From Polytrichum commune (taxonomy: Eukaryota; Streptophyta; Polytrichopsida; Polytrichales; Polytrichaceae), in assembly GCA_950295325.1 (NCBI GenBank), contig OX485803.1:38455554-38519553 (forward strand): 64,000 nt of DNA. The letters are read 5' to 3'. This document shows positions 45,882 through 56,471 of this stretch, piece by piece; positions within the stretch are counted from its first letter, which is position 1; every line of letters starts with the position of its first letter. The notes below the pieces were generated by a model, which saw only the letters and a program-made list of their open reading frames with translations, had not been told where the DNA came from and did not search any database. The position numbers and the translations under genes were made by a program.

Positions 45882-46242
45882 GTCCTGGGCTAGATCACAT
45901 CTTCATTTGGCTGGGCCTCGCCTCTCCCACACCTCCTTTATTGCCTTGTCTTCTTGCCTGCACCTGCGTGGGAATTCTTTTTTTGTTGGGAACCAATGTG
46001 ACAATACTTGGTCAAATATTCAAGTTGACATCACTTTTATTATTCCCAAGTTAATTGATGAAGTTCCTTCGCATGCCAAAGGAGTTTAATGGCTTAAGTC
46101 ACCGGGTATTGTCACATTGGTTCCCAATAGGGAAGAGCACGGGGAAGAGTTCCCATGCATGTGCGGGCAGGAAGACCAGGCAATGAAGGAGGCGTGGGAG
46201 GGGCAGGGCCAAGCTAAACGAAGATGTGATCTAGCCCGAGGC
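45882..46242. mobile_element. MULE-like foldback element, second family, 9-bp target duplication
   Basis: Exact 9-bp duplication GTAGAAATG (45873-45881 and 46243-46251). Inverted arms of about 125 bp: CTGGGCTAGATCACATCTTC ... CCAATGTGACAATAC on the left and the reverse complement at about 46107-46240. 361 bp, no coding capacity. Structure parallels the element at 17440-17802 (363 bp) but the sequence is different. Confidence 0.82.
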
Positions 46243-46251
46243 GTAGAAATG

Positions 46252-47863
46252 CTAGCACCTCTACCATGTAATCTTTGTTTGGTAACAACCCTAACATAGG
46301 TAAAGGCTTGTAAACGAAGAGTGAGAAGTGGATCTTCACGATTCTTTTTATATTGACACTCACCCTAGTTTAGAACCTCTACCACCACTTGTCCATCATT
46401 CTTATCCTTTATATGCCTCTATTGAAAAGACAAATCAACCTATCATTTTGAATTTATCTACCTAAACATCTTCAATATACTCTCGGTAAATTTTAACACT
46501 ACTTTGGAAGAAAAAAGACATCAAACGTAGGTGCCCACATTTGATGCCCTTTTGCAAGGTGTTTTTGGGCTTGCTACTCCATGTTGTGAAATGTTATCCA
46601 ATTTTACCATCCATTGGAGCTCCCAACTCGAAAATGTAAAGATTACCTGATTTGGTTTCCTATTCTTCAGAATCCAAAACCATAATCCTTTGGTTGATGA
46701 CCAAGTTATTCATATATACAATTTTGCACCAAAAGCGGCACTGAACAATTGTAATGGAGTTGTTTTCTTTCTCATTTTCTATTTCTTTTTTCTAGTGCAA
46801 GGTTTTGATAGGCACACCTGGAATTTCATCATATATTTGAGGTTTGGGCTTGATTACACAAGTGACCACTGCCTTCTAAATTTTCTCATTGGTTAAGAAA
46901 CGAGAGGCCATCCCACAAGTTTGCTTCACACAAAGTCACCAAACCGAAAATCAAACATGTCAAAAATTGGATGTGAAAGTGACATGAAATGCGACATGGC
47001 GAAAATTGAATAGGACTTGGATTTTGCAACAAGACATCCCAAATAGGTTGTCTCAATAGAATATAAAGATAACCACCAAGGAGTCTATTTCTTTAATATT
47101 ATGTATACATATATGTATATAGTAATAAACGTCTCCACCGATTACACAATGTATTAATAAAAAACACTACGTCTGTGTCTAAGTCCACTTCAAAACTGCT
47201 ATGTCATGTGACCAAGGCTTTTGAAAGTGATGTGGATTTCCCTTGGGAATGACTTTGGACCGCAGATTATGACCATGAGAAATCGCAAAGCATTTCTTTC
47301 GCGGCCCATGATCACGTGTGTAAAACTACCCTTGAAATCTGGGAGATGGAGTTGGAGTTCAGAGTTGATGGCTTTCTTATGCCATGTGTCTAATTTGTAT
47401 CAGCCCCATAAGTTCACATAAGTTGCGAACTTTCTGTGCTTCACAATCTAATCATCATGTCATCAACCGTTACTCCACATTCCTGTCCCTTTTCTCATAC
47501 GAAGAAGTTCGGAGACCCCACCATGGCTACGGAATCCAGATCATTCGACCCACAGAAATATGTGGCGTTAATTTGGGCCGCTGCAATGGGGGCTCGAGTC
47601 AAGATGTCAAATTTATGAGTTTTAATTTTGCATCTGCAACCAATTCTTCACCACCAATTTTTATTGTGGGCGGCACCATATTCAAGAATTGCAACTTCTC
47701 GATCGAATTAGTTCGTGCTGACCGAGTCAGGTGATATTGTTGAAGGATGGAATTAATTCACCAAACAACGTCAACCCGGTGATACATTTTTTTACATGAG
47801 AATGGATCAAGCCAGTGAAATAAAAGAGAATGAATCTGCGTTATGAGATTAAACATCAAGTAA
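46252..47863. other. Gene-free interval downstream of the minus-strand gene
   Basis: Nothing recognised except AT-rich microsatellite-like patches (ATACATATATGTATATAG at 47103). Likely includes the 3' UTR of the gene ending at 47864. Confidence 0.4.
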
Positions 47864-48445
47864 CTAATCTGCTAAGTTCAGTTGCGTCGCCATATCATGC
47901 AGCTTGTTCTCACTCCTCGCCAATCCACGAATTACATACTTATCAATAATGCTCTTGAGCCTGTCCGCACAAAATTTGAGAGTTTTCAACCCTTCCTCCT
48001 CACCAACAGCAAGCTCCAAATGACGAAGGCATCGAGCGAGCTCACGCCTGAAATGCTCAAGTTCGTGTTTGTCTTTCTTATTTCGACTCTCTTCAACGCC
48101 ATTTTTCAACCCAAACTGATCTCTCTTCCGCCGCTGCAGCTTCTCCGTGTACTTATGATCCACTCGCTTCTTCATTTCATCCAGGAGAACATCCAAGTCC
48201 TCCATAGCCATTGCAGTAGTACTAAGTTGCTTCTTGTTGTTGATGGTGGTGGTGGCCAAATTTTGTAGCCTTTCCTCGGCACTCTGCACTTCGGTCAGGA
48301 GCTTCTCTAATTCATTCCGCACGTCCTTCTCGAGCACTTTTGCAAAGAGTGTCTTTCGGATCAGTTTGAGCAAGGCCTTGGCGAGCGAAATCAGCACCGG
48401 TAGTGCAACAACTACGGCCGTGGCGATTAAAACCACTTCTGCCAT
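47864..48445 (-). CDS. 193-aa protein with N-terminal hydrophobic helix and coiled coil, possibly RPW8-like
   Basis: Intronless frame from ATG at 48445 to a stop at 47864. Residues 1-27 (MAEVVLIATAVVVALPVLIS ...) form a hydrophobic helix suitable as a membrane anchor. It is followed by a basic patch (KLIRKTLFAKVLEK), heptad-rich helices (ELEKLLTEVQSAEERLQNLA), a very basic segment (KLQRRKRDQFGLKNG) and a second helical half to the C-terminus. The MAEVV start, an N-terminal membrane helix and a four-helix-bundle-like length resemble RPW8 and RPW8-type coiled-coil domains of plant immunity proteins, but no diagnostic motif is visible. No nucleotide-binding or LRR domain follows. Composition is clearly coding. 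Function is inferred only weakly. Confidence 0.72.
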   Translation of the reverse strand: MAEVVLIATAVVVALPVLISLAKALLKLIRKTLFAKVLEKDVRNELEKLLTEVQSAEERLQNLATTTINNKKQLSTTAMAMEDLDVLLDEMKKRVDHKYTEKLQRRKRDQFGLKNGVEESRNKKDKHELEHFRRELARCLRHLELAVGEEEGLKTLKFCADRLKSIIDKYVIRGLARSENKLHDMATQLNLAD

Positions 48446-48450
48446 CTGAT

Positions 48451-49120
48451 ACGTACGTGGACGGAATTTTCAACCGACGAACTGAACTCCGAGGTAGACT
48501 TTTAGCATTTGGGTAGTCGACTTGGAATCAAAGCTACTGATATGATGATATTCCATTACCAAGCCGCAGTTCTAATCTATTAGAGAGTCTCAAACCTAAA
48601 CCCAATCTAGGAGGAAGAACTTCTATCTGTCAGATAGTAAGAGAGAAAGACAAGGAACTAGCCTACTAAGCAGATTGTCCCCAGATTGATCACTTGGCAC
48701 TAATACAATCAATGTTCGAAAGATAATCTGACAACAAAGGATTTCACACTGGTGCAACGCACATTTAGATACAAGAAAGGATAGCCATCTTACAAAGTCA
48801 TACATAAGTGGACGCAATTTTCGACCTAAGCATTGAACTCAGGCTATTGGTATTTGGGTAGTCGACTTGGAACCAAAGCTATATGATAATATTCTGTTAC
48901 CTATCTGCAGACTGCATTTCCAATTGATTTGAGAGTTTCAAACCTAGACCTCATTCAGGAGGAAGGACTTCTATCTGTCAGACAGTAAGACAGAAAGACG
49001 AGGAAGCCTAGCAGATTGTCCACTTATGCAATCAAAGTTTGAAAGATGATCCGACAGCGAAGATTATGACACTCAGGTGCAACGCACATTCGAATCCGAG
49101 AAAGGAGAGCCAACGTCGAA
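48451..49120. repeat. Direct duplication of about 330 bp upstream of the 193-aa gene
   Basis: Two copies, about 48451-48800 and 48801-49120, share in order GTGGACG(G/C)AATTTTC, ATTTGGGTAGTCGACTTGGA, GAGGAAG(A/G)ACTTCTATCTG, TCAGA(T/C)AGTAAGA, and GGTGCAACGCACATT. The proximal copy abuts the gene's start codon region, so promoter or 5' UTR sequence has been tandemly duplicated. Confidence 0.75.
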
Positions 49121-49867
49121 AGCACAAGGGTCCTGAACAGATTTGAATCCTAGCATTGCAGACACATGTGGAGAAGTTTGTGATTCTAGGTATTTGTATC
49201 AGTAAGAGCACAATATAATCATGAGGACTAAGTTAAGGACTCATATGGACTACATGTGCACACGATGAATGTGAGGTCAGTATTGAGCCGCCAAAATTTA
49301 CAACAAAAACACTAAAAAAAACAGTATTTGTGACAATGTCACAATTTGGGGACCATATATAATGTTCATGCTACACCAACAACAACACCGGAGCTTGTTC
49401 GTGTGTGCGCCACAAAGCAATTGACAAATTTATTATAAAGCATGGTAAATAAACTTCGGGAACCGTTCCAAATCTTTTTGTCGTGGGCACAGGGTTTCAA
49501 GGGTGGTGTATATAAAAGTTGCATGTGATACCCTGAAGGGCTAGGCACATGGCATGGGTTTCCACAACCTGGGCAGCCCTTGGAGGACGTGGGTTGCTAC
49601 AATAAAAAATTTAAATTTAAATCTGATAATGAACATTGGTGTTGAAAATTCATAATTTTCTTTCATCAAGTAAAACATAGGCTACTTTTTTACTGCATTC
49701 TGCACCAAGCGTGGTGGCTTGCCTTGGATATAGCATGGACTTAGCTGCACATTATTGTTGCCTAGCCTCCCAAGATGCTACCTACACTTGAAGTGACTCA
49801 TTTTTGGGCCATGTGTCCATCCCTTCACACAACCTTTTTCTTGGGAGTCCTACTACATTGATTATTC
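49121..49867. other. Gene-free interval
   Basis: No coding or structural feature recognised. Confidence 0.4.
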
Positions 49868-49985
49868 CATTTAGTGCGTGTTACTATTTGGAGTTACGTA
49901 GTGCTACAACTATTTAATGAGTGTAATATTTTACCAAGCAAAGTTATTCATGTTTTATAATAACCAAACAATCTATTAAACCCTT
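49868..49985 (+). repeat. Dispersed repeat family C, copy 2
   Basis: GTGCGTGTTACTATTTGGAG, GTGTAATATTTTACCAAGCA and AATCTATTAAACCC align with copy 1 at 44445. Confidence 0.55.
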
Positions 49986-50150
49986 TGTCTAGAAAATGGT
50001 CGAGAGCATGGAAGTTGGGACTTACCACTTCACATGGGGTCCCGAGTCCTAAGTCCTAAGTCCCAAGTGTGACATGGATGACTACATGGCAACACATTTT
50101 GGAGGTGAGGCTTGGGACTTGTGTTGAGAATTGGGTCGAGCAGAAAGCTA
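49985..50150 (-). repeat. Dispersed repeat family D, copy 2
   Basis: Reverse complement of the block at 16110-16275 with roughly 80% identity by eye; includes a local TAAGTCC duplication (CCTAAGTCCTAAGTCCCAAG). Confidence 0.55.
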
Positions 50151-50385
50151 AGGTAGATGAGGCTAATGTGGACACCTCCATCTCTGTGGAATCATCCAAC
50201 CGATGGATTCAAGCATTAGAAGGTTAAGCACGTTTGCAATTGCAACTCAGGACCAAAGAATTTGAAATCTCTGAAATCAATGCTGAGGAAGGTGTTGATC
50301 TAGGCTCCAAAATTAAAGATTCTCTACTTCCCAATGTGGTGTTATAAGGGGAACTCTTTTAGTGTTCAATGATATGTAATAGGCT

Positions 50386-50455
50386 GCCCACACATATTGG
50401 TGGTGGGCAGCAGTGAACAAGCAAACTCCGTTCACTGCCACCAGTAAGTGTGGGC
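50386..50455. repeat. 70-base stem-loop
   Basis: GCCCACACATATTGGTGG ... GCAGTGAAC pairs with GTTCACTGCCACCAGTAAGTGTGGGC around an 11-base loop, with a 6-base bulge (TGGGCA). Could be a small hairpin RNA or a MITE core; no evidence for transcription. Confidence 0.5.
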
Positions 50456-50479
50456 GAGAACCGGGGAGAACCGGTGGTT

Positions 50480-50765
50480 AATAAGTTCTAGATGAAGTGG
50501 TTGATTTTGAGAAATATTTCGCTTGCAGTTCAAGACTTCAAGAGAATTTGGTAACTAAAGTTACAAAGATGAAGCATTTGATTTTGAGAAATGACCTAGT
50601 TGAAGTTCGATACTTCACAAGAATTTGGTACCTAAAGTTACAAAGATGAACTAGTTGATTTTGAGAAATAACCCGGTTGAAGTTCGAGACTTCATGACAA
50701 TTTTGTACGTTAAGTTACAAAGATGAAGTGGTGAGTTTGAGAAATAACCCAGTTGAACAAGACCT
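50480..50765 (+). repeat. Tandem repeat, about 77 bp x 3.5
   Basis: Units begin AGATGAAGTGGTTGATTTTG AGAAATAACC and continue AGTTGAAGTTCGAGACTTC ... AATTTGGTACCTAAAGTTAC; starts near 50488, 50567, 50644 and 50722. Confidence 0.85.
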
Positions 50766-50934
50766 CACAAAACTTATCAAGCGTTCTAGAGGAATATAGA
50801 GAATATGCCTCAAATTAATAAAGAAAATACCGAAAGTTCACGCAACATGTAACCAACAAGACTTGGAAATAATAGAATTTTAGCCAATCATGCCCAAAAA
50901 ATCTCCATAGACAATTAGTCAAACATGATATTTA

Positions 50935-51035
50935 GTGTGACTTACTATTTGGATTTACACGGTGCTATATCATTATACTAATGAAATAAGTTTTTATCAA
51001 GTAAAGTTCTCAATGGTTTATAATGTCCAAACTAC
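50935..51035 (+). repeat. Dispersed repeat family C, copy 3
   Basis: GTGTGACTTACTATTTGGAT, AATAAGTTTTTATCAAGTAA and GTTTATAATGTCCAAACTAC align with copies 1 and 2. Confidence 0.5.
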
Positions 51036-52238
51036 CAATTTAACATTTGTTGGTACAATATGAAATGTACAGTAAATAGATATAGCATTGCATATATCCA
51101 CATAGTAAGCTTTGCCTAAATGTCATATTCAATGTAGTTATAAAGAAATATGAATTCGTGGCCTTTCCGTAAACTCACTTATTGCGAAAGTGAAAACATA
51201 GTGAATTATCTCGCTTGAAACTATCCAAAAGTGTGGAATTATCTCGCTCGAGATTATCATATAGTACGAAATTATCCGACGTACCAATCGCAGCAATGAA
51301 CGAGCGAGTGGCAGGACCGATGCAAACCGTCGTTGCCATTGCTATAAAGTTATTAAAAAGTGCGACCGTGCTAGTGGGAGCTGGTGACTAGCCTCACCAC
51401 GAGCAGGTGTGGGGAGGCTATAAGTGGACAACATCATTAGCAAATTCTACATGAGTCATTTGCCAATGAAAATCAAGTTTAATGCCAATATTGGATGTGT
51501 CATGTCTTTAAAGTGGTCACATGTAAGATTAAATGTTGCTGAGTTGGTTTTTCATTATTAAACATCCACAATACAAGTTGGTCAACACCTCATAGCCACA
51601 TGCCGCCTCCTAATTTGCTCAAGTTGATGCCTCCTAATTTGCCCACCTCAGGCACAAAAATCAAGCATGTCATAGCTTAGTGGACAACACTCCTCATTAT
51701 GGAGGATGGTGGGTATAGTTTGACTTTTTTCAAGGTGACTAACCCAAATTTCATCAAGGTGGCAAGTACATCACCATGTAATACACACCCACTGAATTAG
51801 AGCGACTGTACCGCTGATTAGGAACTAAAAATAAGTGTCCAATTCAAGAAACTAACCGAATCAGCCTCATCTACCCAAAACCCAACTCTCAAAACAAGTC
51901 CCATGAATATTTTTTTCATAATTTCTCAAGATCCGACTTTAGTGATAATTAACCATATTTTGTTAACCATGGTTTCTTGAGGCTCAAAAGTTGGGACTTT
52001 GCCTCCAAGTTGGGACTTGGGACCCCCTTGAACAGATATAGGCTGTGACAGTCGCCATAGCCAGGACGGCAGCGAGTGTGAGAGCAAACTTGCGAGGGGC
52101 ACCCACCATCGATCACTTCCCTCACCTTTAACTTACGCCCCTGCCACATGAACGAGCAGCAATAATCGCTCGCTGCGGTGTAACTCAAAAGAGAATCGAG
52201 TAATTGAGTCGTTGTTGTGGGAAGTGTAGTTCTTGAGC
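51036..52238. other. Gene-free interval and upstream region of the MAM33/p32 gene
   Basis: No element recognised. The last 150 bases before 52239 are less AT-rich and probably include the promoter and 5' UTR; no TATA box assigned. Confidence 0.4.
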
Positions 52239-54057
52239 ATGTTGTCCGCCTCCGCATCGCGCCTCAGGGCCAACGCGCAGCGTCTCCTGCGAGGCCCTTC
52301 ACGCAATGCCGCAGCACCGATGCTCTCCACGGCTGCCAAACTTCCGTCACGAGGGAGTAATCCTAGGCCAACCAAAGGGACTAACTCCTTTCTCACGGCT
52401 GAAATTGAAAGGATGAAGAAAGCTTATGAGGTGAGTTGTTGTTGCCAATTCTTGTGGATGCATTAGGGTTTGTGGACAATTTTGGAAACCAAGCAATCGC
52501 TATTTCTGTGATCACCTCCATTGAGAGAAGTAAGAATCCTTACAAAGTGAGGTTTCTTTGGTTTTTTTGCGATATCTCGAGTAGGAATTAGGGTTTTAAG
52601 AAAGGATAAAGTTAAGGACAATCTTACAACCGATCACAGCTACTGTTGTGGTTACCTACATCCTGAGTGCAAAAATTTAGATGAAGGAATAATACGAGGT
52701 GAGCTGTTTTTGCGGTGCCTCCAGAATGCACTAGGGTTTAAGGAAGGCGGGGTTTAAGGACAACCTTAGAACGGATGATTATTTTTTTTGATCACCATCA
52801 TTATAAGTGCAGGAATTAGAGGGTTGAGGTGTTTTTCGATGTCTCTGGGATACACGAGGGTGTAAGAAAGGCAGGGTTTAAGGATAATTCTGGGAAATAA
52901 TCATTTCCATGTGATTGTTTCCTCTTTAACTGAGGAAATGGAGAGTTAAGAATGCATACAAGCCCAGCCGTCTTATGGTATGTCTCTGGGATGCACTTAG
53001 GGTTTAGGGAGAATGCTGGAAACCAACATTGGCTTTATTGACCAGATCCAGTAGTTTGTGCTGTGACACATTGGCGATGCTAGAGAGCTTTGAAAAGATT
53101 TCTGAGTGCATATTTGCAGGTGTTTGCAGAAATACAATAAGACACCACCCAAACCCTTTAAGCTGAAAGACAAATCTGGTAAGTTGGACTTCCTTCTGCA
53201 TCGTCGCAAAGGATCAGAAGACATACAAGTCAGGTGTGAATTTCTACACCATCCACGAGGTGGCCCGCCGGAGGACTTGAGTCCGGAGGAATTGGAAGGA
53301 CAAGAACAACGTCCGATTGTTGACTTGACTATGATCATCACAAAAGGCGGACCGGAGGCGTTGGAAATGAATGTTCAATGTGATCGCAATGGATACTCTG
53401 TTAGCCATATCAAGTATCGCAAGGACAAGGATGTGAACTTTGAGGATGATGATGAATACTTTCCTGAATTCCGGTGAGTTGTACATTCAATCCTGACCTC
53501 CTGTCTTATTCAATTTCGTAGAGTCCTGGGGCAGCGGAGGACGCCTAAAAAAAGTCTGCTTGAGCACGAATTTGGGAGTTTTTGTGTCCCTAGTACTGCA
53601 GGCCATGTGATTCTTTTAATCAAATTGAGTGATCTGCAATCTCCAGGATATGTCTTTTCAGAGGCCACCACTCATTGCTGCAAATATATCTTCGATGGTC
53701 ACAACACGTTTTACTCACTGATGAGGATGCTATTCAAAGCTGGAAATTTTGATGATTACATTTCACTGTATCTTTATTAAGACCTCTTTCTCAGCACCAT
53801 GAATGTTGTATCAAGTGGGATAGCTCTATCATAAGTGTTCACATTGTGATAGCACATATAACCAACCTTATTCTGTACTTGACTGCAGGAAAATAAGTTC
53901 AAAGCTGAGGGCAGAGCTTCAGACATATATGGAGACTCGAGGACTTGACGAGAGACTGGCAGCCTGGGTGCATGACCAAATGGATGACAAAGCTTTTCAA
54001 GAACGCCTTCGCCAGCTGGAGAAAATCAATGCTTTCATTGAACTCAAATCTAAGTAG
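52239..54057 (+). CDS. MAM33/p32 (mitochondrial glycoprotein) family protein, 3 exons, 234 aa
   Basis: Acidic mitochondrial-matrix protein family (yeast Mam33, human p32/C1QBP), a doughnut-shaped trimer involved in mitochondrial function. Exons 52239-52430, 53130-53473 and 53889-54057 sum to 705 nt with GT-AG introns. Exon 1 gives an Arg/Ala/Ser-rich presequence (MLSASASRLRANAQRLLRG). Exon 2 must start at 53130, after the second of two tandem CAGs, because the first (53119) would place a stop in frame. The core has PFKLKDKSGKLDFLL, VDLTMIITKGGPEALEMNVQ (the beta strand block) and acidic FEDDDEYFPEFR. The C-terminus ELQTYMETRGLDERLAAWVH ... QLEKINAFIE matches the family's last helices (YLE-RGI ... 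WL--L--F). Divergent but intact. Confidence 0.85.
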
Positions 54058-54727
54058 CAGTGAGGTCCAATTCTTCTGTAGCTTATTTGTCAGCCCTGGA
54101 GATATACACTGCTTCTATCTTGTAGAATCTTTTGATTGATTGGATCATTGTCTCCCTGATCTTCATGACACTGGTATCAATACTTTGCGCACACCTATTT
54201 TATATATTCTGTGGGTTGATTGTTTGAACCTTCCTTGAATATGTGGACCATGTTGACTCTGATGTGCAGGTTTTTCTTGCAATTCCTCTTCTACTAGGAT
54301 TACCAACTGTGTACACCAAACTTAGGTGACATGACCTCACGAATCATCTCTTCTGCGAGAACAATATTAGTTCGACTTGACTGTTTTTGTACAAATGCAC
54401 AATACACAGTGATATTGATTATGGTCAGTTTCCAATCAAACATTTTCAAAACTACAGGAAGGAATGAGTTCTAGTAAGCGTGAACAGAAGGTGATTAGGT
54501 AACATGAACCATGGCTGCATTTTGTTCAGTTTACATGCAAACTAGCATCAAAAAATTTATCAACAAGAGAACTCCAATAGGTCAAAGGGACGCAATAATA
54601 ATATTGATCAAAATGCAAGTGACCAATGTTCAATGTTGAGTTAGGTCACACTTCTCAGGGTTTAATAACTTCACAGTACGAATTCAAACATTTAATGAAG
54701 AATCTATTCAACACTGATTCAACTCAT
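54058..54727. other. 3' flank of the MAM33/p32 gene
   Basis: Probable 3' UTR followed by unremarkable AT-rich sequence; nothing recognised. Confidence 0.4.
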
Positions 54728-54729
54728 TA

Positions 54730-54970
54730 AAGTTATCCGTTAATTCAACCGGAGTTTTGGTTGGGAGTTGGTTGTTTTGCATGCAACACATTCCATACTT
54801 GGCAAGTTTATGGTGCATCCTTGGAGTTGGTGTAGAGGATTGGAATTGAGTTTGGCCCTCAATGAACTGATAGAAGTTCTTCAAGCATGCACCAAGAACT
54901 TACCAAACATGGAATGTATGCAAATCAACCAACTCCCGACCAAAACTTTGGTTGAATTAATGAATAACTT
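54730..54970. mobile_element. Palindromic MITE, relative of the one at 18811
   Basis: AAGTTATCCGTTAATTCAAC CGGAGTTTTGG at the left is mirrored by CCAAAACTTTGGTTGAATTA ATGAATAACTT at the right; TA flanks both ends (54728-54729, 54971-54972). The ends match 18811-19126 (GTTATCC-TTAATTCAA-GAGTTTGGT). The arms here are clearly diverged and the element is 241 bp. Confidence 0.75.
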
Positions 54971-55024
54971 TATTACATCCTTTTAAATCTTGCAGCTATA
55001 AAATACAAAAACATTGAATCTAAA

Positions 55025-55190
55025 TTGCAGTGCCATATTTGGTTGGCATTAAGGTTAGGGGACAAAGTGGGGGTTCAAGACCCCAGTCGGAAGTAATAGG
55101 CTGGTTGTGGGGGTGACTTGTCAGACCCTTTGGTATACACAAGGGAGCTAAGTTGCTTGGGGTTTATTCCACATGTGGACACGGTTTTCC
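55025..55190 (+). repeat. Possible tRNA-derived SINE
   Basis: TTGGCATTAAGGTTAGGGG resembles an A box and GGGGGTTCAAGACCCC a B box, 20-30 bases apart. They are followed by CAGACCCTTTGGTATACACA AGGGAGCTAAGTTGCTTGGG. Only one copy seen in the window, so this is tentative. Confidence 0.4.
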
Positions 55191-55370
55191 TCCCCATTTT
55201 GCTGCTAAATCTGGTCAAATGGTTGGAACCACCCCCCTCTGTCTTCTAGTTCAAGCCGCATTTGCTTTGTCTCACCTCCGACTCGAGCTGATTGGCATTG
55301 ATTCTAGATACCCATCAGTTCCACCTTGGCAGATTTTTTTGGAAATCAAACTCTTGCAATCAATAATTGG

Positions 55371-56471
55371 CAGGGCTGATTTTTCACAAAGTTTTTTCCC
55401 GTCCACGTCCAAAAACCTTGAATTGAAAGGCAAAAAAAATTGCAACCCGACCCAAAACCAGTAGTTTCTGAACCAACCCGTCCATGGAAAGGTTAAAGAA
55501 AAAATAACCCGTCCCGAAACCGGTTTAGAAATGAAAATACCCATCCCGCAATACGTATAAATAAGTCTCTTACAATGTTGGTAAAAAACAATTTTAAAAA
55601 AAACCAAAAGATGTTGACATGTGATTGTTTGCACTTAGAAACAATAGGATCTTCACAAATTATGCCTTCAATGCCCATCAGTTATTTGTCTTTTGTTGTC
55701 GATTCTCATCTTTCCAATACACCCCATGCTAATTTCCTCTGCCACCATCATTTCTTTTTATTTCTTGTGCTTCAATCTCCCATTTCTTTCCCCACATTGT
55801 ATCCTTAAGGTGTTTCCATCACCCGTCATCGCCCGTCCATCACCATCTGCATTCCCTCCACAAGAGGGGTTTTTCTAGACAAAACCTAATCAAAAGTCAT
55901 CTACGTGCTAGTTTGAAGTTGGAGACTTTAGATGCTTTGATGCGCATTTCATGTGCAAATATTCCAGTTGAAAACATCAATTGGAATGCAATGATGCTTG
56001 TTTGGAGAAACATGAAGGATAGGAGAATTCATCCACTTCTTTGAAGGGTGAGTAGCTCTTTATTTTTAAATTTTTGAACATGTTTATATATACTAATTCT
56101 TATTCAATTGCTAAGTTTACCTTCAATTATAATCTTTGACATTATGTTTAAAAGGTTCTAAATTTTGTGGTTGATGAATTAATGTATGCAAGTGAATCAA
56201 GCACTTCAAGATGGATATTTTGATTGGGTATTAAAGGTATGATTGCATTATGCTTATATTCACATGTCATATATGACATAATGTAACTGAAATTTGCACC
56301 ATTTAATTTATTTTTTTAAATGATCAAAAAAATGTTATTTTCAGAACACATCCAAAGTGAATTTGACATGTCCAAAAACCGGTTCATTTTCTAAGAACCC
56401 GTCCACTGGAAAGGTTTTTTTTATGAACATGTCCCTGGACATGTTGGGGACCTTGTGAAAAACCACCATTG
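55371..56471 (+). mobile_element. hAT element, family H, long copy with transposase relic
   Basis: Left end CAGGGCTGATTTTTCAC, right end inverted CAATGGTGGTTTTTCAC, exact 8-bp duplication ATAATTGG (55363-55370, 56472-56479). Outer parts match 17962-18650 almost base for base. The extra interior (about 55720-56155) contains a transposase C-terminal relic, which proves the hAT assignment and shows the short copy is its deletion derivative. Confidence 0.9.
55883..56044 (+). pseudogene. hAT transposase C-terminal (dimerisation) fragment
   Basis: Open frame NLIKSHLRASLKLETLDALM ... MKDRRI ending in TGA. The LKLETLDALMRIS and KDRRI blocks are characteristic of the C-terminal end of hAT transposases (Dimer_Tnp_hAT region). 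Only about 53 codons remain and no N-terminal BED finger or RNase H-fold domain is present. Confidence 0.75.

Noticed and set aside
47384-47734. Open frames of 116 and 60 codons before the 193-aa gene's 3' end
   Set aside because: Less AT-rich than the surroundings but without a recognisable domain or splice sites; left as unassigned.
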